Source: Shewanella sp. SNU WT4 (GTDB lineage Bacteria; Pseudomonadota; Gammaproteobacteria; Enterobacterales; Shewanellaceae). From it: a stretch of DNA of 64,000 bases. The first letter of the stretch is position 1. Every line of letters begins with the position of its first letter. Shown here piece after piece: positions 7,829-16,608 of the stretch. The stretch is from contig NZ_CP041151.1 in assembly GCF_006494715.1 (NCBI RefSeq), forward strand, positions 4,002,223 through 4,066,222. The letters run 5' to 3'. A model generated the notes under the pieces. That model saw nothing but the letters and a program-made list of their open reading frames with translations. It made no database searches and had not been told where the DNA came from. Made by a program: the position numbers and the translations under genes.

Positions 7829-9282
7829 AAGCTCCCTCCTAACTGGGATAAACGATTTTCAATATAATTTCTCGCTGAGGCCGACAACCCTGGCGCTTGC
7901 AGCGCATTACGATAGGCTTGAGCGGCATCTTGATAACGCGCTTGCGCGTCCATGGCATACGCTAACCCCAGCCACCAGCGGCCAACATCAGGCTCAATCC
8001 CCACGAGCTGGCGATAGGCTTGTTCTGCTTGCTCAAATTGCTTGGCATTTTGCGCCCAATCTCCGAGTTGGATCCATTTTTGTAGCGCCATAGCGCTGAC
8101 ATCAGGGATTTTTGCAACCGTGCTAAGCGCTTGGATAACCTGACCATTGGCGTGCTCTATCCGCGCTAACAGCATAAGTAAGTCACTGTTAGTGGGCGTT
8201 AATCGTAAACCTTCATTGAGCACTTGCTGCGCTGGCACCAAGCGCCCTTGGCCAAATTCAAGCACGGCCAGCTGAATTCGAGCGGGTACTAAGCTTGGGT
8301 CTAGCACTAAGGCTTGCCGATAAGCATTAATCGCCGCAGGTACATCATTCATTTGATTGGCGGCATAAGCCTTATCCATATAAGTTCCCGCCATGCGCGC
8401 TGGCGCTTTAGTCACGGTAGTGATAGTTACTGGCTCATAGCGAGCAGGTTTAGCTGGCACCGTGGCAATACTGGTTTCGTGAGCGACTGCGCTTTCACTA
8501 GCTTCAGTGTTTACACTAGCTTCAGCGCTGTCACTCGCTTCAGAGCCACTAAACTCATCATTGTGAGCCATGCTCTCATCTTCACTCAGCGTGACTATAT
8601 TATTGCCGTTATCGGCATAGCTATCATCAGATCCAATCGATTCTTGAGCAGAGTGCTCTGGCTCAGTGCGTGTCACAACTGCTTGAGTTGATACGGCTTG
8701 AATAGGTACAGCAGCCATGGCTGTCGCTGCTACCGGGTTAACACTACCAGTCTGCAATTGAGTCAGCGGCTGAATATTTGCCCCATCACTATTTGGCGCG
8801 CTTGGCCGCGCAAGCGTATTGGCAGCAGCAACTGTTGCCGTGGCTTCTGCTGGCGCGAGCTCTTTTGGTGCTGCGGTTGGCGCAGTAATTGGCGCCATTT
8901 GCGCCGCATAAGTAGGCTGCGAGCTAGCTTGCTGTATGTCCGCAGCAGGCAAAGATTCAGATGATGCTAATGACTCAGGCGCAGCCGATTGCGGCGTACC
9001 TTGCATTAAACCAGGTAAGCGCATGCCCATCCAAGCCGCGCCTAACATAAGCACCAACGCAACAGTGCCTAAGACAATCAGTGACCAAGGTTTTTTAGCT
9101 TGGGCGCTGGCCAGTTGGGCGCCATAGGCTTTGGCTAAGGCTTGATGATTAACGTTAACGGCCGACACTAAAGCGGCATCGGCCTGATTGCCATGATTGT
9201 GACCATGTGTATCGTCAGCAATCGGCGGCTTTAGCTGACCTCGTTCATCGAGATCTTTTAGCATTTTATTGATAACGCTCAT
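7825..9282 (-). CDS. mshN: MSHA biogenesis protein MshN (TPR protein)
   Basis: 485 residues from the ATG at 9282, which overlaps the mshM stop codon as ATGA; the open frame reaches further upstream but the family begins MSVINKMLKDLDERG as here. One membrane segment at about 70-90 (LIVLGTVALVLMLGAAW), then a low-complexity Ala/Ser/Glu-rich linker to about residue 300, then tetratricopeptide-type repeats (AINAYRQALVLDPSLV, AEQAYRQLVGIEPDVG, AAQAYRNALQAPGLS). Probably a bitopic inner-membrane protein whose periplasmic TPR domain contacts the secretin or other assembly proteins. ATGA coupling on both sides indicates tight co-translation. Confidence 0.88.
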   Translation of the reverse strand: MSVINKMLKDLDERGQLKPPIADDTHGHNHGNQADAALVSAVNVNHQALAKAYGAQLASAQAKKPWSLIVLGTVALVLMLGAAWMGMRLPGLMQGTPQSAAPESLASSESLPAADIQQASSQPTYAAQMAPITAPTAAPKELAPAEATATVAAANTLARPSAPNSDGANIQPLTQLQTGSVNPVAATAMAAVPIQAVSTQAVVTRTEPEHSAQESIGSDDSYADNGNNIVTLSEDESMAHNDEFSGSEASDSAEASVNTEASESAVAHETSIATVPAKPARYEPVTITTVTKAPARMAGTYMDKAYAANQMNDVPAAINAYRQALVLDPSLVPARIQLAVLEFGQGRLVPAQQVLNEGLRLTPTNSDLLMLLARIEHANGQVIQALSTVAKIPDVSAMALQKWIQLGDWAQNAKQFEQAEQAYRQLVGIEPDVGRWWLGLAYAMDAQARYQDAAQAYRNALQAPGLSASARNYIENRLSQLGGSL

Positions 9283-10184
9283 AATAAACGACCAGTCATA
9301 ACACTTGCCGCAGCCGCTGCCACGGCGGCGCAGCCAAATATTCCTAACCAACGCCACAAGGGGGACGCCGTCGGATTGGCATCTTCAGTATCTGAAGCCG
9401 CCGAGCGCACTTGTTGCAGGCTCACTTGCTGACTACCTTCACCAAAACACACCAATAAAGACTTATGGCAAATCACATTGATAAGCCGTGGAATGCCTCT
9501 AGCCGCTTGAAACACTAAGCGGCAGGCTTTAGGATTAAATAAGGCTTGAGTGCGATTACCCGCCACCGACAATCTGTGGTGAATATAATCTCGCGTTTCA
9601 TTTTCAGTCAGTGGCCGCAGGCCATAACTAAAGGTAATTCGTTGGCGTAATTGCCGAAATTTATCTGTAGCTAAACGCTCATCTAATTCTGGTTGGCCAA
9701 ACAATACCACTTGGAGCAGCTTAGTTTTTTCAGTCTCAAGATTGGTAAACAACCGCAGTGCTTCGAGGGATTGGTCAGGTAACGCCTGCGCTTCATCCAG
9801 CACTAACACTATGCGTAAACCTTGCGCCGCCATCTCTAATAATTTTTGCTGAATTAAGCTGCCTAATTGCTGACGGTCGGTGGCTGTGGTTGCTGCAACC
9901 CCAAGCTCCATCGCCAGCGCCCAGCGCAATTCATCCGGCTCAAGAAAAGGATTGGGCAAATAGGCGCAATAATAATTAGTGGGTAAGTCATTCATTAATT
10001 TGCGGCAAATTAATGTTTTACCTGTACCCACTTCACCTGTGACTTTGATAAATCCTTCGCCGGTCAGCAAGGCAGTAGTAAGCACCTGCAGCGCCTCATG
10101 ATGAGGCGGCAGGCCAAAATAAAACTCTGTGTTGGGCGTTAAGGTAAAAGGCGCCTGCGTAAAGCCAAAGTGCTGCAGATACAT
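9279..10184 (-). CDS. mshM: MSHA biogenesis ATPase MshM (ExeA/GspA-like)
   Basis: 301 residues. Starts MYLQHFGFTQAPFTLTPN, the usual beginning of ExeA-type AAA ATPases. Walker A GEVGTGKT lies at about 50-57 and Walker B LVLDEAQ at about 127-133, then the AAA lid, and a single membrane segment at the C-terminus (about 283-300). The family helps assemble or place the secretin through the cell wall. Here it sits between the secretin gene mshL and mshN, in keeping with that role. Confidence 0.9.
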   Translation of the reverse strand: MYLQHFGFTQAPFTLTPNTEFYFGLPPHHEALQVLTTALLTGEGFIKVTGEVGTGKTLICRKLMNDLPTNYYCAYLPNPFLEPDELRWALAMELGVAATTATDRQQLGSLIQQKLLEMAAQGLRIVLVLDEAQALPDQSLEALRLFTNLETEKTKLLQVVLFGQPELDERLATDKFRQLRQRITFSYGLRPLTENETRDYIHHRLSVAGNRTQALFNPKACRLVFQAARGIPRLINVICHKSLLVCFGEGSQQVSLQQVRSAASDTEDANPTASPLWRWLGIFGCAAVAAAAASVMTGRLL

Positions 10185-10192
10185 AGGCGGCC

Positions 10193-11893
10193 TTATTCCT
10201 GCGGCTTAGTAGCTTGCTCTTGAGGATACCAGCGATTTAATAAGGCTTCGGTTTTGAGCAATTCTTGGCGCCAAGTATCAGCCCCCACCACAATCGGCTT
10301 TAATAAAATCACTAATTCAGTCTTTTGCTTGCTCTTTTTACGGTTAGTGAAAATCTCACCCAACCAAGGAATATCCCCAAGAAACGGTACCTTAGAGGTG
10401 ATTTCTTTATTGGCAGCCTTCATCAAACCACCGATCACCACCACATCGCCCGAAGCCGCTTTAATGATGGTGTCAGACTCACGAATTTCACTTTGCGCCA
10501 ATGGCAACTCTAAGATGCTATCGCTAATTTTGATGATTTTAGTCTGCTGAGTCACATCGATAACCGATGGGTGAATGTGCAGTAACACATTGCCTAACTT
10601 ATCGATTTGCGGCGTGACATCGAGCGCGATACCCGAGAAAAATGGCGTAAGCTCAACATCCGGAGTAGTGACTGGCGTGGCAGAAGCTACGGTTGTCGAT
10701 GACACGTTAGTGACAAAGTACTCATCGGTGCCAACTTTAATCACGGCCTTTTGATTGTTAGAGGCTGTCACTCGCGGACTTGATAACACGTCCACATCGC
10801 CTTGGGTGTCGAGCAAGGTAATCATGGCGCTAAAGTCTTTATTAGAGACTTTAATTGAGGTCAGATTACCTAAGATAGCAGTCACAGTATCGCTAGCGCT
10901 GCCTGTGGCACTGGTACCAAATTCAACATCGGTACTGCCAATATGGCCTAACACGTTATCCCATTGAATACCTTGCTGATAACCATCTCCCAAAGTCACT
11001 TCTAGTACTTTGGCTTCGATGATGACTTGGCGCTGCAGATGATTTTCAGCCGTTTCTAAAAAGTTACGCACTTGGCGCAACTCATTGGGCAGAGCGCGCA
11101 CTGTCACTAAGCCTGCCTGCGGTGTCAGCACTACCTGCCGTCCACCACCGGTTTCACCTATGATATTGACTAAGTTCTCTTTTAACTCACCCCAGAAGTT
11201 GGTCTCTGTTACCGAGCGAATAAAGGTGCCATTGGTTTCTTGGCTATTACTATTGCCATTGCTGTTACTGCCATTGGATGAGTTCGAGCTGTTGTTACTT
11301 GAACTTCCGTTAGAGCCATTATTGCCGCTGCTCGAATTGCTGTTGCCATTATCAGACAAGCGCCCTGCAGACACTGACGTCATAGATAAGCCTTGGCGCT
11401 GCATATACAAGTAATTGAGCGGGAAGGTTTCGGTGCGCATACCCGATGGGAATACCCGCATGATATTGCCACTGACATTCACGTCAAAGCCATACATGTC
11501 TTCCACTACCTGCAACACTTCATTTAAGGTGACATTTTTAAGTGACAGCGTAATAGCGCCGCTCACATTGGGATGCACCACGACGCTAATTGGCGAACCT
11601 GCCACTAAGCTTGGGAAAAAGGCGCTGGCCGGCACATCATTAGCAGCCACGTCAAAGCGACGTTCGGTTGGCTGAAATTGGCTTAAACCAGCCAATAGCT
11701 GTGATGACGCCAGTTCTTTTTGCACTTCATCTGGCATCACCGCGGGAGGAATTTCTTTTGGCGGCTGCGGCGTATCTGGATGCAGTATGCCGGCAATCGC
11801 TTCTTTTGCAGCAACAGGCTCAGGTCTATCTGTGGTTTGGCACCCCAAAACTAACAAAGAGAGTAGCGCGGAAATCGCAGTTTTTTTTATCAT
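10193..11893 (-). CDS. mshL: MSHA outer-membrane secretin MshL
   Basis: 566 residues. Lipoprotein signal with lipobox LVLGC at about residues 14-18, so the protein is probably lipid-anchored before multimer insertion. Next come a short N0-like domain (FDVAANDVPASAFF), an N1-type domain (NVTLNEVLQVVEDMYGFDV), a Ser/Asn/Gly-only linker at about 186-222, and a C-terminal secretin domain ending in the family signature VPFLGDIPWLGEIF. Forms the outer-membrane pore for the pilus. Overlaps mshK by four bases. Confidence 0.93.
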   Translation of the reverse strand: MIKKTAISALLSLLVLGCQTTDRPEPVAAKEAIAGILHPDTPQPPKEIPPAVMPDEVQKELASSQLLAGLSQFQPTERRFDVAANDVPASAFFPSLVAGSPISVVVHPNVSGAITLSLKNVTLNEVLQVVEDMYGFDVNVSGNIMRVFPSGMRTETFPLNYLYMQRQGLSMTSVSAGRLSDNGNSNSSSGNNGSNGSSSNNSSNSSNGSNSNGNSNSQETNGTFIRSVTETNFWGELKENLVNIIGETGGGRQVVLTPQAGLVTVRALPNELRQVRNFLETAENHLQRQVIIEAKVLEVTLGDGYQQGIQWDNVLGHIGSTDVEFGTSATGSASDTVTAILGNLTSIKVSNKDFSAMITLLDTQGDVDVLSSPRVTASNNQKAVIKVGTDEYFVTNVSSTTVASATPVTTPDVELTPFFSGIALDVTPQIDKLGNVLLHIHPSVIDVTQQTKIIKISDSILELPLAQSEIRESDTIIKAASGDVVVIGGLMKAANKEITSKVPFLGDIPWLGEIFTNRKKSKQKTELVILLKPIVVGADTWRQELLKTEALLNRWYPQEQATKPQE

Positions 11894-12225
11894 TTTTGGG
11901 TTCCTAACTGACTAGTGACACCTTGGAAAACAACCAATTTCCGACCATCGGCCAGTATCACGCTATTATCGGTAATCCGTTGAATTTGGGTATCAGCTAT
12001 CTTGCTACCCACCTGATATAACTGATTATTTATTAAGGCGTAGCGCCGCGACGCTGAAGTCACAATCGAATGCAGCTTTAAACCGCGATTGGCCGTTGCA
12101 TGTGCGCCCGACATAGCGCCAGAAGACACTAACGGCCGCGTTGGGTCGCGCAGCATCTCAGCCCACGCGCTGTGCGAGCAGCATACTAGCAGCAACAAAC
12201 TCAACGACAGATTAATTCGCCACAC
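11890..12225 (-). CDS. mshK: MSHA biogenesis protein MshK (PilP-like)
   Basis: 111 residues with a signal peptide (hydrophobic 5-15, ending SAWA at about 22) and a short periplasmic domain beginning DPTRPL, as in PilP/GspC-type homology regions. In related systems this protein links the inner-membrane PilN/PilO pair to the secretin, here MshL, encoded next. Overlaps mshJ by 14 bases and mshL by four. Confidence 0.85.
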   Translation of the reverse strand: MWRINLSLSLLLLVCCSHSAWAEMLRDPTRPLVSSGAMSGAHATANRGLKLHSIVTSASRRYALINNQLYQVGSKIADTQIQRITDNSVILADGRKLVVFQGVTSQLGTQK

Positions 12226-12871
12226 TGATGAAGTCCTTATTGATGCTTAAGGTGTAAAATTCGAGTATCACCTCGGCCTTAGGATAATTAGTGGCGTCAT
12301 AATCTAAACGCTGCCAATAAAGCTTGTCGGGCAAGGCTTCAACTGCTTTCACAAAATTGAGTACAGCGAAGTAGTCACCCTTAAACTTGATTTCCACCCC
12401 ATGGTTATACAAGTTCAAATTGGTGCCGTGATCATCTTCTAAGACCAAGAGCGGCTTAGGCGTTAACGAATTAAAGCTTGTGACTTCAAGCCCCTTGGTT
12501 TTTGACAACAAACCACTCAAGAGTTTGGGCATATGATTGGCAGGCACAATATTATGGCTAGCAAAATCATTATCAATTGCCAGCAATTGCTGCTCAAGCA
12601 ATTGTTTGCGCTGATTAAAATCTGTGTTGGGGTCTATGGCTAAGCGATCTTGATAAAGCGCAACCTGCTGCTTTGCAATCTTAATCTGCTTAAGGTGCTG
12701 CTCTAGCTGCGCCTTTTCTTTAGTGTATTGCTGAAAATAGCTATCAAGCGGCAAGTAACACAGCATGAATAGGACAACAACCACAGCCAAAGTAATCATG
12801 CCGCGCTCACGCTGGCTCAGTAAATCAAACTTATCGCCAAGCTCATGCCACTTTTTCAAATTTTTATTCAT
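12212..12871 (-). CDS. mshJ: MSHA biogenesis protein MshJ (PilO-like)
   Basis: 219 residues with one membrane segment at about 22-45 (MITLAVVVVLFMLCYLPL), a coiled-coil stretch (QYTKEKAQLEQHLKQIKIAKQQ region, about 55-80) and a periplasmic ferredoxin-like domain. This is the PilO/GspM layout: it pairs with the PilN-like protein encoded just upstream to form the alignment complex. Overlaps the upstream gene by four bases. Confidence 0.87.
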   Translation of the reverse strand: MNKNLKKWHELGDKFDLLSQRERGMITLAVVVVLFMLCYLPLDSYFQQYTKEKAQLEQHLKQIKIAKQQVALYQDRLAIDPNTDFNQRKQLLEQQLLAIDNDFASHNIVPANHMPKLLSGLLSKTKGLEVTSFNSLTPKPLLVLEDDHGTNLNLYNHGVEIKFKGDYFAVLNFVKAVEALPDKLYWQRLDYDATNYPKAEVILEFYTLSINKDFISVAN

Positions 12872-13485
12872 TTACCCACACCTCCCGCAGCCACAACGGG
12901 AGCTTCTGGTTGGGAAGTTAAGCTAAAGGCTAAAGGCTTAGCATCATCCCTTAACATGGTCATGGCCGAAAAAGCATAGCCCTGTAAGCTTCTGGTTTGC
13001 TTTAACTCATCAATCCAAGTCGGTACATTTTCGGCTTTAAGGGCGAAGCCATATAAGCTCACGGCTTGACCTTGAACTTCGATTTTACTGAGCCACACGC
13101 CTTGCTGCGGCACGCTAGCAAGCTCAGTCATCAGCGGTGAAAATCCCTCGCTAGTGATAGTGCTGCGTCTATCGAGCTCAGTCAGTAATAGCTGCTTTAC
13201 TCGCAAGCGCTGAGTTAATAAATCCACTTCAGCGACTAAGGCAGGATCGGGTTTACGCTCAGCTAATTGCCGCTCCATAGTCTGCACTTGAGTTTGCAAT
13301 TCGCTGGCTATAGCTTGCTGAGTTTGTAGCTGCTGCTGCTGATGATTAATCCAATAACTGGCGAAGGTCACCATTAATACACCAATAGTCAATAGGGCAG
13401 CCGAGGCCATCACTAGGTGTTGAAATGACAGCAGCAATTTTGGTGGTAATAAATCTTCATTAAATAAGTTTATTTTTGTTTTCAA
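12868..13485 (-). CDS. PilN-like MSHA alignment protein (MshI2 type)
   Basis: 205 residues. A short cytoplasmic start with the PilN signature INLFNEDLLPPK at residues 5-16, one membrane segment at about 26-48, a Gln-rich coiled coil (QQQQLQTQQAIASELQTQVQ region) and a periplasmic domain. In type IV pili the PilN N-terminus inserts into a PilM-like cytoplasmic protein, here the product of the gene at 13482-14357, with which it overlaps by four bases. In some Vibrio systems MshI carries PilM and PilN parts in one chain; here they are two genes. Confidence 0.82.
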   Translation of the reverse strand: MKTKINLFNEDLLPPKLLLSFQHLVMASAALLTIGVLMVTFASYWINHQQQQLQTQQAIASELQTQVQTMERQLAERKPDPALVAEVDLLTQRLRVKQLLLTELDRRSTITSEGFSPLMTELASVPQQGVWLSKIEVQGQAVSLYGFALKAENVPTWIDELKQTRSLQGYAFSAMTMLRDDAKPLAFSLTSQPEAPVVAAGGVGK

Positions 13486-14357
13486 TGATCGACCTCATTT
13501 AATAAATTAGCGCAGGCTAATTGCGCAAATTTACTACCGACCGATGATTTGGGCAGTGACACTACCGGCTGATTAAAATTCACACCGACTAACTCAGCTA
13601 ATTTATCACTGGCACCATCGGTCAAAATGCTAATTGAAGAAACTGGGGCTTGACGTAATTGGCTCTCAAAATAATCCATAGAACGTTGCAATTCGAGACT
13701 CAAGTTATCCGCAGCGCCGAAATTTAATTCATCTGCACTCACGGTTTCTAACTCTTGAAAGCCCCTAACGCGGCGCTGTAAATACAGCTGACCATTTTTA
13801 ATTACCGTTAATAACAAGTCTTGGCCGCGATAATGACTCAATATCATCTGCGCCTGCGGCTCTTCACTCGCCAATAAACTCATGGCAATTTCTTCTGTGC
13901 TAATGGCCGCTATTTCCGAGCCTTTATCAAAGAAACAGTGAACCAAACGCTTGATATAATCTTTATCCACCACCACCACATTGAGCTTGGCTGACGCTGG
14001 CGCTGGCGATTCGTAATAATCTATATGCAACTGAGTGATAGGCAAAGAAACCATGTCTTTAACGGACCACAATAGAGCTTGATTAAGCTCGGGGCCATCG
14101 ACTGCAGGCTTATCTACTTGCAATAATTGGTAACGCTGGGCTGATAAAATGATATAGCAGCGGGATGGACCATAATCGTGCAAAATTTGGCTAATAACAG
14201 CTTCGAGGTTGTCGTTGACTAATGGGTATTCAATATCGTCTTGATCAGAGTCAATTTGGTGCACCCACAGGCCATCGCTAGCCAAATAAATGCCCAGTGA
14301 AGTTTGAATAGTCTTTTTATGCCAGAAGAAAATTCTCTGCCACCATGATTTTTCCAT
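13482..14357 (-). CDS. mshI: MSHA biogenesis protein MshI (PilM-like)
   Basis: 291 residues, no membrane segment. Actin-fold PilM type: begins FFWHKKTIQTSLGIYLASDGLWV and keeps the phosphate-loop-like strands, although nucleotide-binding signatures are weak. Family role: cytoplasmic ring component that receives the N-terminal tail of the PilN-like protein encoded next. It is the first gene of the msh operon, about 100 bases downstream of a good promoter. Confidence 0.85.
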   Translation of the reverse strand: MEKSWWQRIFFWHKKTIQTSLGIYLASDGLWVHQIDSDQDDIEYPLVNDNLEAVISQILHDYGPSRCYIILSAQRYQLLQVDKPAVDGPELNQALLWSVKDMVSLPITQLHIDYYESPAPASAKLNVVVVDKDYIKRLVHCFFDKGSEIAAISTEEIAMSLLASEEPQAQMILSHYRGQDLLLTVIKNGQLYLQRRVRGFQELETVSADELNFGAADNLSLELQRSMDYFESQLRQAPVSSISILTDGASDKLAELVGVNFNQPVVSLPKSSVGSKFAQLACANLLNEVDH

Positions 14358-14463
14358 ATTATTTTATCTACGCTAGCTTAACTAACGTGCCTTTTCCCAA
14401 GGTTCATATCGGCCGCTATCTGTGTTCAAATATTAATCACTACAGGACGCACACCTATATCCA

Positions 14464-14492
14464 ATTATAAATTTTAGTGAAGATTTAGCCAA
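14464..14492 (-). promoter_or_regulatory. Sigma-70 promoter of the msh operon
   Basis: On the minus strand TTGGCT (14487-14492) and a perfect TATAAT (14464-14469) are separated by exactly 17 bases. Transcription would begin near 14457, leaving about 100 bases of leader before the mshI ATG at 14357. It is the only strong promoter match in the 222-base gap upstream of the operon. Confidence 0.65.
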
Positions 14493-14579
14493 ACTACTAA
14501 TAAATAAACTTTAATTTGTTACAAGTTAACATGTTTAGTCGAGTAAATCACCGTAAGCGCCAAAATTCAGACGCTGCTA

Positions 14580-16484
14580 TTAGGTCAATAACAGCGGTTC
14601 ACCAATAAAGCCACCTTGACCGCCATCCACCCCAAGAATGCTTAATGTTTGCCACTCTTCAAAAGTTTCGACGCCTTCGGCCAGTAACTTAATATCGGTG
14701 CGAAACACCCCGCCCATTAAGCTGCGAATGAATAATTGATTCTCAGGGCGCTGATTGACTTGGCGAATCACTGAGCGATGCAATTTAATAATATTAACGC
14801 CCAAATCATGCAGGTATTCACTGTCTTGCACTTGTAAACCCACGTGATCGACACAGAGCTTGCAGCCCATGGCTTTGATCATAGCTAGTGGTTCGCGCAG
14901 CTCATCTTTATGCTTCACCACAATATCTTCAGACACTTCAAAGATTATTTGCGGCGTTAGCGGCCTATGCTCCATACAAAAATTTGTTAACCATTTAATA
15001 AAGGATTTGTTTAAGAGCGAATCGACACTGAGATTCAAACTATAGACAGGCTTACCTCGGCGTTCGCGGCCAAGTTTGGCGACAACAATTTGAATGGCCT
15101 GCTTTTCAATCATGGGCATCAAGCCACATTTTTGTGCCATCGGCATAAATAAGGTGGCGCGAATTAAACTGCCATGTTGATCCATTATTCGGGTAAAGGC
15201 TTCTGAATGCAGCTCTTGTTTATCTGTGGCCTCCACCCGCTGACAAAACACTTTAATCTGCTGCCTCTCTAACGCATTTTCTAAGATTGAACGCCAGCGC
15301 ACTGAGCCTTTAGCAAATTCTTCATCTATGGCGCCCTTGTCATACATAAACCAGCTGCTATTACCTTGCAACTGTGCAGCTCGCAGCGCCATGGCGACCT
15401 CTTCTAACAGTTGCTGCTGATTATCACCTTCGCGGAAATAAGCTAAACCTAAGTGGAAGAAATTATCTGGCTCTTCTACCTGAGGTAAATTTTGGGCTAA
15501 ACATATTTTGATAAGCTTTTTAGCTAAGTTTTCGGCCTCGGCTAACGAGATTTGCGGCACTATCATAGCAATTTGGTTATCACTGCGGCGCGCCACTATG
15601 CTGTTAGGTAAGCCACTGAGCAAATGGTTGATAGCTTCACATAACTGGCTTAATAATGGCACCAACACGCCCTCACCATGATTTTGTTGCAGCCAATCAA
15701 GCTCTTCCAGCTCAAGCACAAATAACACCCCAGGCAAGATCATCTTTTGATTGAGGCTTAAGGCTTCTAAACGACTAGTGAAAAACATCGGGTTACCCAC
15801 GCCGGTTTGTGGGTCAAGGAAAGTGTTAGAGCGAATAAAGGTATCAAAGCGGGCGCGCTCACGACTGGCATCTTGCAATTTAGCGAGCAACTGAGTGATG
15901 GCCCGATTGGCCACCCGCGGCCGTGCTTTATCGTGGAAGTTTTCGGCTTGTATTAAATCATTCTTTAAAATCAACATGCTGCGAGCAGCTAATGCTTCAA
16001 TCCCTTGTAATTGGCGGCGAAACCAATAATAGCCGCCCATGACTAAGGCGCACACCAGTAATAAGCATATCGCCAGCACTGTGTATTCGGTCGCATCAAG
16101 TAATGACCAGACGCTGGGGTCATCCATGCCGATCACAATAGTAATATTGCCTCGCTGCTTTCTGTGTTGCTTGTACGTTGGCGTCTCTTGGGCAATTTCT
16201 GGCAGGTAATAAAAGATGCGCTGTTTACCATCAAACACTTGTAATTCTTTAACTTGTAACGCCGCCAACATATCTGACAGCCAAGGCGCATCATGAAGAT
16301 CGCCTTTACCATAATATTGGTTAAAGATGCTTTGCTGCAGATTGATTAAACGCTGCTGCTGAAATGATTGAGTGAAATGGTTAAAAGCCAATAAGGATGA
16401 CAACATCATCCCCCCCGCGACCGCGCTTAAGGTGATAAACCAAAAGCCAGTTAATTGTTTAGTTAACAGTCGCGTCAACTGCAT
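14580..16484 (-). CDS. csrD: CsrD/MshH regulator with degenerate GGDEF and EAL domains
   Basis: 634 residues. Two membrane segments (about 13-33 and 134-157) flank a periplasmic domain, followed by a linker, a GGDEF-type domain whose signature is replaced by RRSDN, and an EAL-type domain whose EAL is replaced by EAF and whose metal ligands are partly lost. Both domains are therefore probably catalytically inactive, as in CsrD of E. coli, which targets CsrB/C small RNAs for RNase E decay. The homologue in Vibrio is named mshH for its place beside the msh genes, the same place as here. Inner-membrane regulator; no strong promoter seen. Confidence 0.87.
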   Translation of the reverse strand: MQLTRLLTKQLTGFWFITLSAVAGGMMLSSLLAFNHFTQSFQQQRLINLQQSIFNQYYGKGDLHDAPWLSDMLAALQVKELQVFDGKQRIFYYLPEIAQETPTYKQHRKQRGNITIVIGMDDPSVWSLLDATEYTVLAICLLLVCALVMGGYYWFRRQLQGIEALAARSMLILKNDLIQAENFHDKARPRVANRAITQLLAKLQDASRERARFDTFIRSNTFLDPQTGVGNPMFFTSRLEALSLNQKMILPGVLFVLELEELDWLQQNHGEGVLVPLLSQLCEAINHLLSGLPNSIVARRSDNQIAMIVPQISLAEAENLAKKLIKICLAQNLPQVEEPDNFFHLGLAYFREGDNQQQLLEEVAMALRAAQLQGNSSWFMYDKGAIDEEFAKGSVRWRSILENALERQQIKVFCQRVEATDKQELHSEAFTRIMDQHGSLIRATLFMPMAQKCGLMPMIEKQAIQIVVAKLGRERRGKPVYSLNLSVDSLLNKSFIKWLTNFCMEHRPLTPQIIFEVSEDIVVKHKDELREPLAMIKAMGCKLCVDHVGLQVQDSEYLHDLGVNIIKLHRSVIRQVNQRPENQLFIRSLMGGVFRTDIKLLAEGVETFEEWQTLSILGVDGGQGGFIGEPLLLT

Positions 16485-16553
16485 CTATGCCATCCCTGAA
16501 AAGTAATACTAAAGTGTGATTATTTCTGACTCTGCAACAAAAGGCAAACAACT

Positions 16554-16583
16554 AAAAACAGGAGCTTAATGCTCCTGTTTTTA
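16554..16583 (-). terminator. Intrinsic terminator after the malic enzyme gene
   Basis: Perfect inverted repeat AAAAACAGGAGC/GCTCCTGTTTTT (about 16554-16583, loop TTAAT) with a T-run on the minus-strand transcript. Lies 26 bases downstream of the malic enzyme stop codon. Confidence 0.88.
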
Positions 16584-16608
16584 AGTGCGTTAATTTGCTG
16601 CCGTATAA

